Shown here: one piece after another, positions 1 to 6,153 of the stretch
Numbering within the stretch: position 1 is the stretch's first letter
Layout: the number at the start of each line of letters is the position of its first letter
Assembly: GCA_028292145.1 (NCBI GenBank)
Contig: JAQGMX010000111.1
Span: 1-9,624, forward strand
DNA: 9,624 bases
Source of the DNA: Variovorax sp.
GTDB taxonomy: Bacteria > Pseudomonadota > Gammaproteobacteria > Burkholderiales > Burkholderiaceae_C
Direction of reading: 5' to 3'
Notes under the pieces: model-generated
The model's database searches: none
What the model saw: only the letters and a program-made list of their open reading frames with translations
Told to the model about the DNA's origin: nothing
Translations under genes and position numbers: made by a program

Positions 1-771
1 CAGCGCGACGATGTCGACATGGCGTTCCTGTCGGGCTGGATGGCGCTCGATGCCGTGACGCAGCGCCGCATGCGGGTGGTTGCGCAGGTCGTGCGGCACG
101 ACGGCCTTCCCGGTTACCGATCGATCCTGCTGACGCGCAAATCGGGTTCTCCGGATACGCTCGAAATCTTGCTCGCCACGCCGGAGCGCTGGCGGCTTGC
201 CAGGGGCGACAAGCGCTCGGTTTCGGGTTTCATCGTGCCCCAGCTCCAGCTGTTCCTGCCCAACCGCATTGCGATGGAAACTCGCTTTCGCAGCGAGCTG
301 GTCGGTACGCACCAGTTCGCCGCGCTCGCGGTCGCCAACGGAGAGGCCGATGTCGCCACCAACAACACTGCAGACTTCGCGCGTTTCAGCCTGCAATTTC
401 CGGCCGAGGCCGGCAGCCTGAAGCCGATCTGGCAGTCCGATCTGATTCCGCATGCCCAGATCGTGGTGCGTCGCGACTATCCGGCCGCTTTTTGGCGTGA
501 CGTCCAGAAGTTCCTGGTCGGCTACGCCCGTCGCAGCGGATCGCGCGGCGACCTGGAACGCAGCTACCTGAAAACCCTGCACGATCTGGCCGGCTTCGTC
601 GCCGCAGACGACAGCTCGCTGCTGCCAGCGGCGACCTTGTCCTATCAGCTGGCCCGACAGAACGCCCTGGAAGGGCAATGGGTCAGCGAAGCAGCCAAGG
701 CGGCTCGGTTGCAGCGCATCGAGGACACCTACGCCGCCCAGCGCACGATGCTCGACGACGCCGGCCGCTGA
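1..771 (+). CDS. PhnD-like ABC transporter substrate-binding protein, 5' end cut off
   Basis: The reading frame is open from base 1 to a TGA at 769-771, giving 256 visible codons. The true start, and any signal peptide, lie upstream; the family is usually about 280-310 residues, so roughly 30-60 residues are missing. The fragment fits the phosphate/phosphite/phosphonate-binding family (PhnD-like). It has a VDMAFLSGWMALDAV segment, then a DGLPGYRSILLTR segment, then SVSGFIVPQ (the StSGylvP-type ligand-loop signature), then THQFAALAVANGEADVATN, matching the family's 'sH.aal.aVangevDaa' stretch. Such proteins are periplasmic receptors for ABC importers or sensory partners of histidine kinases. 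No permease, ATPase or kinase gene follows, and the next gene is a response regulator 148 nt away, so transport versus sensing cannot be decided. The ligand is unknown. The family call is fairly sure. Confidence 0.8.
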   Translation, partial: QRDDVDMAFLSGWMALDAVTQRRMRVVAQVVRHDGLPGYRSILLTRKSGSPDTLEILLATPERWRLARGDKRSVSGFIVPQLQLFLPNRIAMETRFRSELVGTHQFAALAVANGEADVATNNTADFARFSLQFPAEAGSLKPIWQSDLIPHAQIVVRRDYPAAFWRDVQKFLVGYARRSGSRGDLERSYLKTLHDLAGFVAADDSSLLPAATLSYQLARQNALEGQWVSEAAKAARLQRIEDTYAAQRTMLDDAGR

Positions 772-848
772 GCGGCGCCGAGCTGCCTCGGGCGGGCCCC
801 AAGCGTTGTCCTACTGCGTTGGGCATAGGTGATTGCCGGCTTGCCGCC

Positions 849-877
849 TTGTCGTCCGGCGAATTCGTCGGTATGTT
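849..877 (+). promoter_or_regulatory. Possible sigma-70 promoter for the response regulator gene
   Basis: TTGTCG (849-854) and TATGTT (872-877) are separated by 17 nt, each matching 4 of 6 consensus bases. Transcription would start near 884, about 35 nt before the ATG at 920. Such matches arise easily by chance, so this is weak. The rest of the 148-nt gap (772-919) is GC-rich, and I see no convincing terminator after the upstream gene. Confidence 0.25.
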
Positions 878-919
878 CAACAGCCGTCCGTCACAGGCCG
901 GGTACTGGAGTCACATGCC

Positions 920-1621
920 ATGAAAATCCTCGTCGCCGACGACCACAGACTCATCGTCGAGGCAGTCAAGGCGAAGCTGTCGGAGCTCGAGGGTGGCGTC
1001 ACATTCGTGCTGGCGCTCACGGTCGCCGAGATTTTTGCCAATGCGTCGGACGATCTCGATCTGGCCGTGATCGATCTCAACATGCCCGGCGCGGAAGGCC
1101 ATTCGCACATCGACGAATTGCGGCGCCTGTATCCCAATCTGCCGGTGATCGTCCTTTCCGGCGACGACCACACGGATGTGATGCGCAGCGCGCTGGAGAG
1201 CGGCGTGCTCGGTTTCATTCCGAAGGCCTATTCACCGGAAATCATGATCTCCGCCGTGCGTCTGGTGCTTGCCGGCGGCGTTTATGTGCCGCCGATGATG
1301 CTGTCGGCACTGGCGCCCGGGGTCGTCGTCGGCGCCGCCAAGCCGCAACCGTGGCCGGCCGCACAGCCGGCGCACGGCGAGGACGTCGAACTGGCGGCCG
1401 AGGCTCGAACGCTGGCGCATCTGCGAAACGTGCTGACCGAGCGGCAGGTCGAAGTGTTGCGGCTGCTGTCGCAAGGCAAGCCGAACAAGCTGATCGGGCG
1501 CAGTCTGGGCATCAGCGAGGGCACCGTGAAGATCCATCTGGCGGCCATCTTCCGCGCCTTGAACGTGCGAAACCGCACCGAAGCCGTTCTGGCCGCGCAG
1601 GTGCTCACCGCAGTCGCCTGA
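920..1621 (+). CDS. LuxR-type (NarL/FixJ family) response regulator
   Basis: This 233-residue two-component response regulator has an N-terminal receiver domain (about 1-118) and a C-terminal LuxR helix-turn-helix (about 170-230). Receiver residues are in place: the acidic pair D7-D8, the phospho-acceptor D52 in AVIDLNMP, S80 as the Thr/Ser switch, and K102 in FIPKAYS. The output domain reads LTERQVEVLRLLSQGKPNK, then LGISEGTVKIHLAAIFRALNV, a standard LuxR recognition region. A linker of about 50 residues rich in Ala and Pro joins the domains. The ATG at 920 was chosen because MKILVADDH is the canonical receiver start and GGAG lies 9 nt upstream; an in-frame ATG at 833 would add 29 unrelated residues. 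No histidine kinase is visible. gph begins 17 nt after the stop, so the two may be cotranscribed. The target genes are unknown. Confidence 0.9.
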   Translation: MKILVADDHRLIVEAVKAKLSELEGGVTFVLALTVAEIFANASDDLDLAVIDLNMPGAEGHSHIDELRRLYPNLPVIVLSGDDHTDVMRSALESGVLGFIPKAYSPEIMISAVRLVLAGGVYVPPMMLSALAPGVVVGAAKPQPWPAAQPAHGEDVELAAEARTLAHLRNVLTERQVEVLRLLSQGKPNKLIGRSLGISEGTVKIHLAAIFRALNVRNRTEAVLAAQVLTAVA

Positions 1622-1638
1622 GAGGCTATTCTTGTGGG

Positions 1639-2343
1639 ATGTCCCTGAATCTTGCGAATTTCGATGCGGCCATCGTCGACCTGGACGGCACGATGGTCGA
1701 CACGCTCGGCGATTTCGTCGCCTCACTCAATGCGATGCTCGAAGACATCGATCTGCCGGCCGTCGACGCTGGCGTGGTCGGCGCCATGGTCGGCAAGGGG
1801 TCGGAGCACCTGATCCGTTCGGTTCTCCGGCATGCGGCGCCCCCTGCGCTTTCGGCGGCCGAAGCCGAGGCGCTATACGAGCGTGCTTTTGCGCAGTACC
1901 AGCGGCATTACCTCGCGATCAACGGCCGGCATTCGGACGTCTACCCCGGCGTCGTCGAGGGGTTGCGGGCATTGCAGGCGCGTGGATTGAAACTTGCCTG
2001 CCTGACCAACAAACCGACTGCGTTTGCAATGCCGCTGCTGGCCGCGAAGGGGCTCGACGGCTTTTTCGCCCACGTTTTCGGCGGCGACGCCTTCGACCGC
2101 AAGAAGCCCGATCCGCTGCCGCTGCTGAAAACCTGCGAGGCGCTGGGCACGTCCCCGGCACGCACGCTGATGATCGGCGACTCCAGCAACGATGCGCAGG
2201 CTGCACGCGCGGCGGGCTGTCCGGTCGTGCTGGTCAGCTACGGCTACAACCACGGCGAGCCGGTTCGCGATGTCGATGCGGACGCATTTGTGGATGCCCT
2301 GGCTGACATTTCCGACCTTGGCGCCACCGACGCGCTCGGCTAA
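1639..2343 (+). CDS. gph: Phosphoglycolate phosphatase (HAD superfamily)
   Basis: This cytosolic, Mg-dependent phosphatase hydrolyses 2-phosphoglycolate, arising from DNA repair or oxygenase activity, to glycolate. The protein is 234 residues, close to the usual 220-250. HAD motifs are complete: motif I DLDGTMVDT with nucleophile D14 and D16, motif II T123-N124 (CLTNKP), motif III K156 in RKKPDP, and motif IV GDSSND with D181 and D185. The cap-domain region (about 22-100) fits the Gph type. The ATG at 1639 starts just before the motif I strand, and GAGAGG at 1620-1625 overlaps the stop of the upstream gene as a possible, rather distant, ribosome site. The gph-trpE order is common in Burkholderiales, where rpe is often upstream of gph; here a response regulator holds that place. 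The stop TAA overlaps the -10 of the candidate trpE promoter. Related HAD hydrolases with other substrates cannot be fully excluded. Confidence 0.88.
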   Translation: MSLNLANFDAAIVDLDGTMVDTLGDFVASLNAMLEDIDLPAVDAGVVGAMVGKGSEHLIRSVLRHAAPPALSAAEAEALYERAFAQYQRHYLAINGRHSDVYPGVVEGLRALQARGLKLACLTNKPTAFAMPLLAAKGLDGFFAHVFGGDAFDRKKPDPLPLLKTCEALGTSPARTLMIGDSSNDAQAARAAGCPVVLVSYGYNHGEPVRDVDADAFVDALADISDLGATDALG

Positions 2344-2346
2344 ACT
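2318..2346 (+). promoter_or_regulatory. Candidate sigma-70 promoter for the trp block
   Basis: TTGGCG (2318-2323) and TAAACT (2341-2346) are spaced by exactly 17 nt; each matches 4 of 6 consensus bases. The -10 box includes the TAA stop of gph, so initiation would occur near 2353, giving trpE an untranslated leader of about 214 nt. A separate trpE promoter is expected because the 223-nt gap is by far the longest between gph and ung. The elements are modest and there is no experimental support. Confidence 0.35.
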
Positions 2347-2357
2347 CGTCCGTACAT

Positions 2358-2450
2358 ATGTTCATTCATCACGTCATTCAGACAGGGCAAGGCTGCCGGG
2401 GAGCCTGGCTTTGGCGCAAGCCGACCCACATCGACTGCCCGACTGTCTGA
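2358..2450 (+). CDS. Possible trp leader peptide (30 codons, two Trp codons)
   Basis: A small ORF runs from ATG 2358 to TGA 2448-2450 in the leader of trpE. It encodes 30 residues, with Trp codons at 2406-2408 (W17) and 2412-2414 (W19) in the run CRGAWLWRKP. Two Trp residues within three codons is unusual by chance and is the hallmark of trp leader peptides in gammaproteobacteria. The ORF lies between the candidate promoter and trpE. Against it: there is no Shine-Dalgarno site, the ATG would sit only about 5 nt from the predicted transcript start, and the peptide is long for a leader. I see no T-tract terminator after it, so classic attenuation is not shown. It may be a non-coding coincidence. 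Confidence 0.3.
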   Translation: MFIHHVIQTGQGCRGAWLWRKPTHIDCPTV

Positions 2451-2566
2451 TTGCACGGCGCATGCCGTGCGCCCGCCGCCCCCGCCTTCCACCGGACCAG
2501 GGGCCATCGACCGAATGACACCGCCGACAGCCAATCCAGCGCTCGCCGGCCCAGGAAAACACATCC
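2387..2566 (+). promoter_or_regulatory. Structured, C-rich trpE 5' leader
   Basis: Three small hairpins can be drawn. AGGCT (2390-2394) pairs with AGCCT (2402-2406). GGCTT (2407-2411) pairs with AAGCC (2418-2422) and covers the second Trp codon. GCACGGC (2453-2459) pairs with GCCGTGC (2464-2470) around a GCAT loop, starting 3 nt after the stop of the small ORF. None is followed by a T-run. From about 2461 to 2566 the RNA would be C-rich, with nearly twice as many C as G and few T, which could suit Rho loading. The trpE ribosome site AGGA at 2553-2556 closes the region. A regulatory role is inferred from position only. Confidence 0.35.
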
Positions 2567-4069
2567 GTGATCACTGAACTCGAATTCAAAAGTCTCAGCG
2601 CGCAAGGCTACAACCGTATCCCGCTGATGGCCGAGGCCTTTGCCGACCTCGAAACCCCGCTTTCGCTCTACCTCAAGCTCGCCCATGCCAAGGACGGCGG
2701 CCGCAACAGCTTTCTGCTGGAATCGGTCGTCGGCGGCGAGCGATTCGGGCGCTACAGCTTCATCGGACTGCCGGCCCGCACGCTGGTCCGCGCCAGCGGC
2801 TTCGGCGCTGCCGCGCGCACGGAAGTCGTCACCGACGGCCAGGTCGTCGAGTCCGCCGAAGGCAATCCGCTCGACTTCATCGAGGCGTACCAGAAGCGTT
2901 TCAAGGTCGCGCTGCGGCCGGGCCTGCCGCGCTTTTGCGGCGGACTGGCAGGCTACTTCGGCTACGACGCGGTCCGCTACATCGAGAAGAAGCTCGAGAA
3001 CACCTGCCCGCCCGACACGCTCGGCTGCCCCGACATCCTGCTGCTGCAGTGCGAGGAACTGGCGGTGATCGACAACCTGTCGGGCAAGCTGTACCTGATT
3101 GTCTATGCCGATCCGGCGCAGCCCGAGGCCTATGCGGTCGCCAAGCGGCGTCTTCGCGAGTTGCGCGACCAGCTCAAGTATTCGGTCAGCGCGCCGCAGG
3201 TTAAGCCGACGCAGGCGCATCCGCCGGAGCGGTCGTTCGCCAAGGCCGACTACATCGCCGCCGTCGAGCGGGCCAAGGAACTGATCGCGGCCGGCGACTT
3301 CATGCAGGTGCAGGTCGGCCAGCGCATCAGCAAGCGCTTCACCGAATCGCCGCTGTCGCTGTATCGGGCGTTGCGGTCGCTGAATCCGTCGCCGTACATG
3401 TTCTATTACGACTTCGGCGATTTCCACGTGGTCGCGGCTTCGCCGGAGATCCTGGTGCGCCAGGAGAACACCGGCGACGGCGAGCAGAAGGTGACGATCC
3501 GTCCGCTGGCGGGTACGCGTCCGCGCGGCGCGTCGGCGGAGCTCGACAAGGCGGCCGAAGTCGAGCTCATCAACGATCCGAAGGAGCGCGCCGAGCATGT
3601 GATGCTGATCGATCTGGCGCGCAACGACATCGGCCGCATCGCCAAGACCGGCTCCGTGAAGGTGACCGAAGCTTTCGCGGTCGAGCGCTACAGCCATGTG
3701 ATGCACATCGTGAGCAACGTCGAAGGCGTGCTGAAGGACGGCATGACCGCCATCGACGTTCTCAAGGCGACTTTCCCGGCCGGCACGCTGACCGGCGCGC
3801 CGAAGGTGCACGCGATGGAGCTCATCGACCAGCTCGAGCCCGTCAAGCGCGGCATCTACGGCGGCGCCTGCGGCTACATCAGCTATGCGGGCGACATGGA
3901 CGTCGCCATCGCGATCCGCGCCGGCGTCATCAAGGACAAGGTGCTGCACGTGCAGGCCGCGGCCGGCGTGGTGGCCGATTCGGTGCCCGAACTCGAATGG
4001 AAAGAGACCGAAGCCAAGGCGCGCGCGCTGTTGCGTGCGGCCGAGCTGGTTGAAGAAGGACTCGAATGA
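2567..4069 (+). CDS. trpE: Anthranilate synthase component I
   Basis: TrpE converts chorismate to anthranilate, using ammonia delivered by TrpG, in the first committed step of tryptophan synthesis. The protein has 500 residues, normal for the family. The N-terminal domain carries LLES (50-53), part of the tryptophan feedback site, and NPSPYMF (273-279) completes that pocket. The chorismate-binding domain shows PLAGTRPRG (313-321), DLARND (349-354), TFPAGTLTGAPK (402-413) and GGACGY (432-437). All expected regions are present, so the enzyme should be active and inhibited by tryptophan. The start is a GTG at 2567, supported by AGGA 10 nt upstream and the typical beginning MITELEFKSL. The last codons overlap the next gene by ATGA (4066-4069), implying translational coupling. 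The protein is TrpE rather than PabB, judged by the LLES/NPSPYMF elements and the neighbours. Transcription may be controlled in the upstream leader. Confidence 0.96.
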   Translation: MITELEFKSLSAQGYNRIPLMAEAFADLETPLSLYLKLAHAKDGGRNSFLLESVVGGERFGRYSFIGLPARTLVRASGFGAAARTEVVTDGQVVESAEGNPLDFIEAYQKRFKVALRPGLPRFCGGLAGYFGYDAVRYIEKKLENTCPPDTLGCPDILLLQCEELAVIDNLSGKLYLIVYADPAQPEAYAVAKRRLRELRDQLKYSVSAPQVKPTQAHPPERSFAKADYIAAVERAKELIAAGDFMQVQVGQRISKRFTESPLSLYRALRSLNPSPYMFYYDFGDFHVVAASPEILVRQENTGDGEQKVTIRPLAGTRPRGASAELDKAAEVELINDPKERAEHVMLIDLARNDIGRIAKTGSVKVTEAFAVERYSHVMHIVSNVEGVLKDGMTAIDVLKATFPAGTLTGAPKVHAMELIDQLEPVKRGIYGGACGYISYAGDMDVAIAIRAGVIKDKVLHVQAAAGVVADSVPELEWKETEAKARALLRAAELVEEGLE

Positions 4070-4473
4070 TGGCTGACGACTCCATGCAGAACATGACGCA
4101 GAACGGCGATTTCTCGCACGACATCATCGGTGCCGCCGTCGAAGTCCAGCGGGTGCTCGGCACCGGCTTGCCGGAAGAGGTCTATGCCGCCGCGCTGGCG
4201 ATCGAACTTGCCGAGCGAGAAATCGGCTTCATGCGCAACGTGCCGGTGACCGCAAGCTACAAGGGTCGCGCGCTGGGCGACGTCTGCCGGGCCGACTTCG
4301 TGGTCGAGCAGACGGTGGTGGTGCAGGTGAGGGCGGTCGATGCGCTCGACGACCTGCATCGCGCGCAGGCGCAGGCTGCGGTGCGGCTGTCGGGCCACCG
4401 GCTGGGGCTGCTGATCAATTTCAACGTGTTTCCCGTCGTCAAGGGCGTGCACCGGATCGGAGCCAAGTCATGA
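4066..4473 (+). CDS. GxxExxY-family protein with a degenerate PD-(D/E)xK-like site
   Basis: This is a 135-residue protein of the GxxExxY family, whose role is not established. The naming motif is GLPEEVY (34-40), preceded by the usual IIGAAVEVQRVLGTG helix and followed by the RADFVVE strand (D77) and the closing LGLLINFN (113-120). The family is classed with PD-(D/E)xK nuclease folds, where RAD is normally followed by (I/V)ELK. Here that strand reads VVVQVRA (84-90), so E-x-K has become Q87-x-R89 and catalysis is doubtful. The start ATG at 4066 overlaps the trpE stop (ATGA) and the gene ends with the same ATGA overlap into trpG (4470-4473); a second ATG at 4069 is equally possible. It thus sits between the two anthranilate synthase subunit genes in one coupled unit. 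Base composition resembles its neighbours. The family call is firm and the function is unknown. Confidence 0.85.
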   Translation: MMADDSMQNMTQNGDFSHDIIGAAVEVQRVLGTGLPEEVYAAALAIELAEREIGFMRNVPVTASYKGRALGDVCRADFVVEQTVVVQVRAVDALDDLHRAQAQAAVRLSGHRLGLLINFNVFPVVKGVHRIGAKS

Positions 4474-5054
4474 AGCTGCTGATGATCGACAACTACGACA
4501 GCTTTACCTACAACATCGTCCAGTACTTCGGCGAACTGGGTGCCGAGGTCGAAGTGGTGCGCAACGACGAGATCACGCTGGTGCAGATCGGCGAGCGCAT
4601 CGCCGCCGGCACGACGCGGCTGGTGATTTCTCCCGGTCCGTGCTCGCCGGCGGAGGCGGGCGTGTCGGTCGATGCGATCCGCGAATTCGCGGGGCAGCTG
4701 CCGATCCTCGGCGTCTGCCTGGGCCATCAGGCGATCGGTGCCGCGTTCGGCGGGAAGATCATCCGCGCGCAGCAACTGATGCACGGCAAGGTCAGCGAAA
4801 TCACGACCACGCGCGAAGGCGTTTTCGCGGGCCTGCCCGAGAAGTTCAACGTCAACCGCTACCACTCGCTCGCGATCGACCGCGACAGCTGCCCGCCTGA
4901 ACTGGCGATTACCGCCTCGACCTACGACCGCGAGATCATGGGCGTACGCCACACCGGTTTTGCGCACGAGGTTCGCATCGAAGGCGTGCAGTTCCACCCC
5001 GAATCCATCCTCACCGAGCACGGCCACGCAATGCTCAAGAACTTTCTCGACTGA
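4470..5054 (+). CDS. trpG: Anthranilate synthase component II (glutamine amidotransferase)
   Basis: TrpG hydrolyses glutamine and passes ammonia to TrpE. At 194 residues it is a free-standing class I amidotransferase, not fused to TrpD. The active site is complete: the nucleophile C83 in GVCLGHQ, plus H176 and E178 in VQFHPES. The oxyanion loop is SPGPCSP (54-60), and the N-terminal MIDNYDSFTYN is typical. The ATG at 4470 overlaps the preceding stop by ATGA and has GGAG 7 nt upstream (4459-4462) inside that gene. In many proteobacteria the same subunit also serves PabB for 4-aminobenzoate and folate synthesis, and no separate pabA is visible here, so a dual role is likely but inferred. The threonine aldolase gene begins 5 nt after its stop. 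Confidence 0.96.
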   Translation: MKLLMIDNYDSFTYNIVQYFGELGAEVEVVRNDEITLVQIGERIAAGTTRLVISPGPCSPAEAGVSVDAIREFAGQLPILGVCLGHQAIGAAFGGKIIRAQQLMHGKVSEITTTREGVFAGLPEKFNVNRYHSLAIDRDSCPPELAITASTYDREIMGVRHTGFAHEVRIEGVQFHPESILTEHGHAMLKNFLD

Positions 5055-5059
5055 ACGAC

Positions 5060-6142
5060 ATGCCCATCGCACTTTCGAAGAAATCAAGGGTCGACCTGCG
5101 CAGCGACACGGTGACGCAGCCCACGCCCGGCATGCGCGAGGCCATGATGCAGGCGCCGCTCGGCGACGACGTGTTCGGCACCGACCCGAGCGTGAACGCG
5201 CTGCAGGAAAAGATCGCCAGCATGCTCGGCTTCGAGGCCGCGCTGTTCGTGCCCACCGGCACGCAGAGCAACCTGTGCGCGATTCTTTCGCATTGTGGTC
5301 GTGGCGACGAGTACATCGTCGGCCAGCAGGCGCATTGCTACCGCTGGGAAGGCGGCGGCGCGGCGGTGTTCGGCAGCGTGCATCCGCAGCCGATCGAGCA
5401 TGCTTCCGACGGCGCCTTGCCGCTCGAGCAGATCGAGGCCGCGGTCAAGCCCGACGACGCGCATTTCGCGCGCACCACGCTGCTGGCGCTGGAAAACACG
5501 CTCGGCGGCAAGCTGCTGCCGTTCGCCTATGTGCAGGCAGCGACCGAGCTGGCGAAGTCGAAAGGCCTGCAACGGCATCTCGACGGCGCCAGGTTGTTCA
5601 ATGCGGCTGTCGCCCAGGCGCAGCTGCAGGCGCAAGGCGGCATGCCCGGCACGCCCAGCGATGTGGCCGAAGCGCGCCGCATCGCGCAATGTTTCGACAG
5701 TGTCTCGGTGTGTTTCAGCAAGGGGTTGGGTGCGCCGGTCGGCTCGGCGCTGTGCGGCTCCAAGGACTTCATCGCGCGCGCGCACCGCGTCCGCAAGATG
5801 GCCGGCGGCGGGATGCGCCAGTCGGGCATGCTCGCGGCGGCGGCGTCGTATGCGCTTGACCACCACATCGCGCGTCTCGCCGACGACCATGCGCTGGCAC
5901 AGCGTCTGGCCGCGGGGCTTGCCGGCATCGACGGACTGAAGGTGGAGGCGCCGCAGACCAACATCGTGTTCGTCGATCTCGTCGGGGAAGCGCGGCTGCG
6001 CTCCAAGGAACTGCTCGCCTATCTGGACGCGCACGGCATCCTCGCGACCGGTCTGTACCGCCTGCGTTTCGTGACCCATCTCGATGTCGATGCGGCTGGT
6101 GTCGACCTCGCGATCGCCGCCGTGCGTTCCTTCTTCAGATAA
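5060..6142 (+). CDS. ltaE: Low-specificity L-threonine aldolase (PLP enzyme)
   Basis: The enzyme cleaves L-threonine and L-allo-threonine to glycine and acetaldehyde in the cytosol. The protein has 360 residues, slightly longer than the roughly 335 of the E. coli enzyme. Family features are clear: VDLRSDTVTQPT near the N-terminus, GDDVFGTDP (35-43), the ring-stacking His in AHCYRWEGGG (H92), HLDGARLFNAA with D175 and R178, and the PLP lysine K221 in CFSKGLGAPVGS. All catalytic residues appear intact. The start at 5060 is the only one that keeps the N-terminal family motif. It lies 5 nt after the trpG stop without a clear Shine-Dalgarno site, suggesting reinitiation after trpG. trpD follows after 11 nt. 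A threonine aldolase is not part of tryptophan synthesis; supplying glycine or serine, the latter used by TrpB, is only a guess. Confidence 0.92.
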   Translation: MPIALSKKSRVDLRSDTVTQPTPGMREAMMQAPLGDDVFGTDPSVNALQEKIASMLGFEAALFVPTGTQSNLCAILSHCGRGDEYIVGQQAHCYRWEGGGAAVFGSVHPQPIEHASDGALPLEQIEAAVKPDDAHFARTTLLALENTLGGKLLPFAYVQAATELAKSKGLQRHLDGARLFNAAVAQAQLQAQGGMPGTPSDVAEARRIAQCFDSVSVCFSKGLGAPVGSALCGSKDFIARAHRVRKMAGGGMRQSGMLAAAASYALDHHIARLADDHALAQRLAAGLAGIDGLKVEAPQTNIVFVDLVGEARLRSKELLAYLDAHGILATGLYRLRFVTHLDVDAAGVDLAIAAVRSFFR

Positions 6143-6153
6143 CGGATCCGGCC

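Noticed and set aside
829..1638. In-frame extension upstream of gph from ATG 829, and ATG 833 for the response regulator
   Set aside because: The gph extension runs through the response regulator in another frame and has no homology-like content. The regulator extension adds 29 unrelated residues before the canonical MKILVADDH start, which has its own GGAG.
2453..2470. GCACGGC/GCCGTGC hairpin as a classic trp attenuator terminator
   Set aside because: The stem is followed by a C-rich stretch, not a T-run, so it cannot be called an intrinsic terminator; I kept it only as part of the leader.
2378..3949. 523-codon open frame on the - strand opposite trpE
   Set aside because: It is a GC-rich shadow of trpE, rich in Arg, Ala and Asp, with no recognisable domain, while the + strand frame is a complete, motif-perfect TrpE.
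4066..6142. A mobile element as the cause of the two non-trp genes in the block
   Set aside because: I see no transposase or integrase, no inverted or direct repeats at the joints and no shift in composition, and the overlaps are intact.
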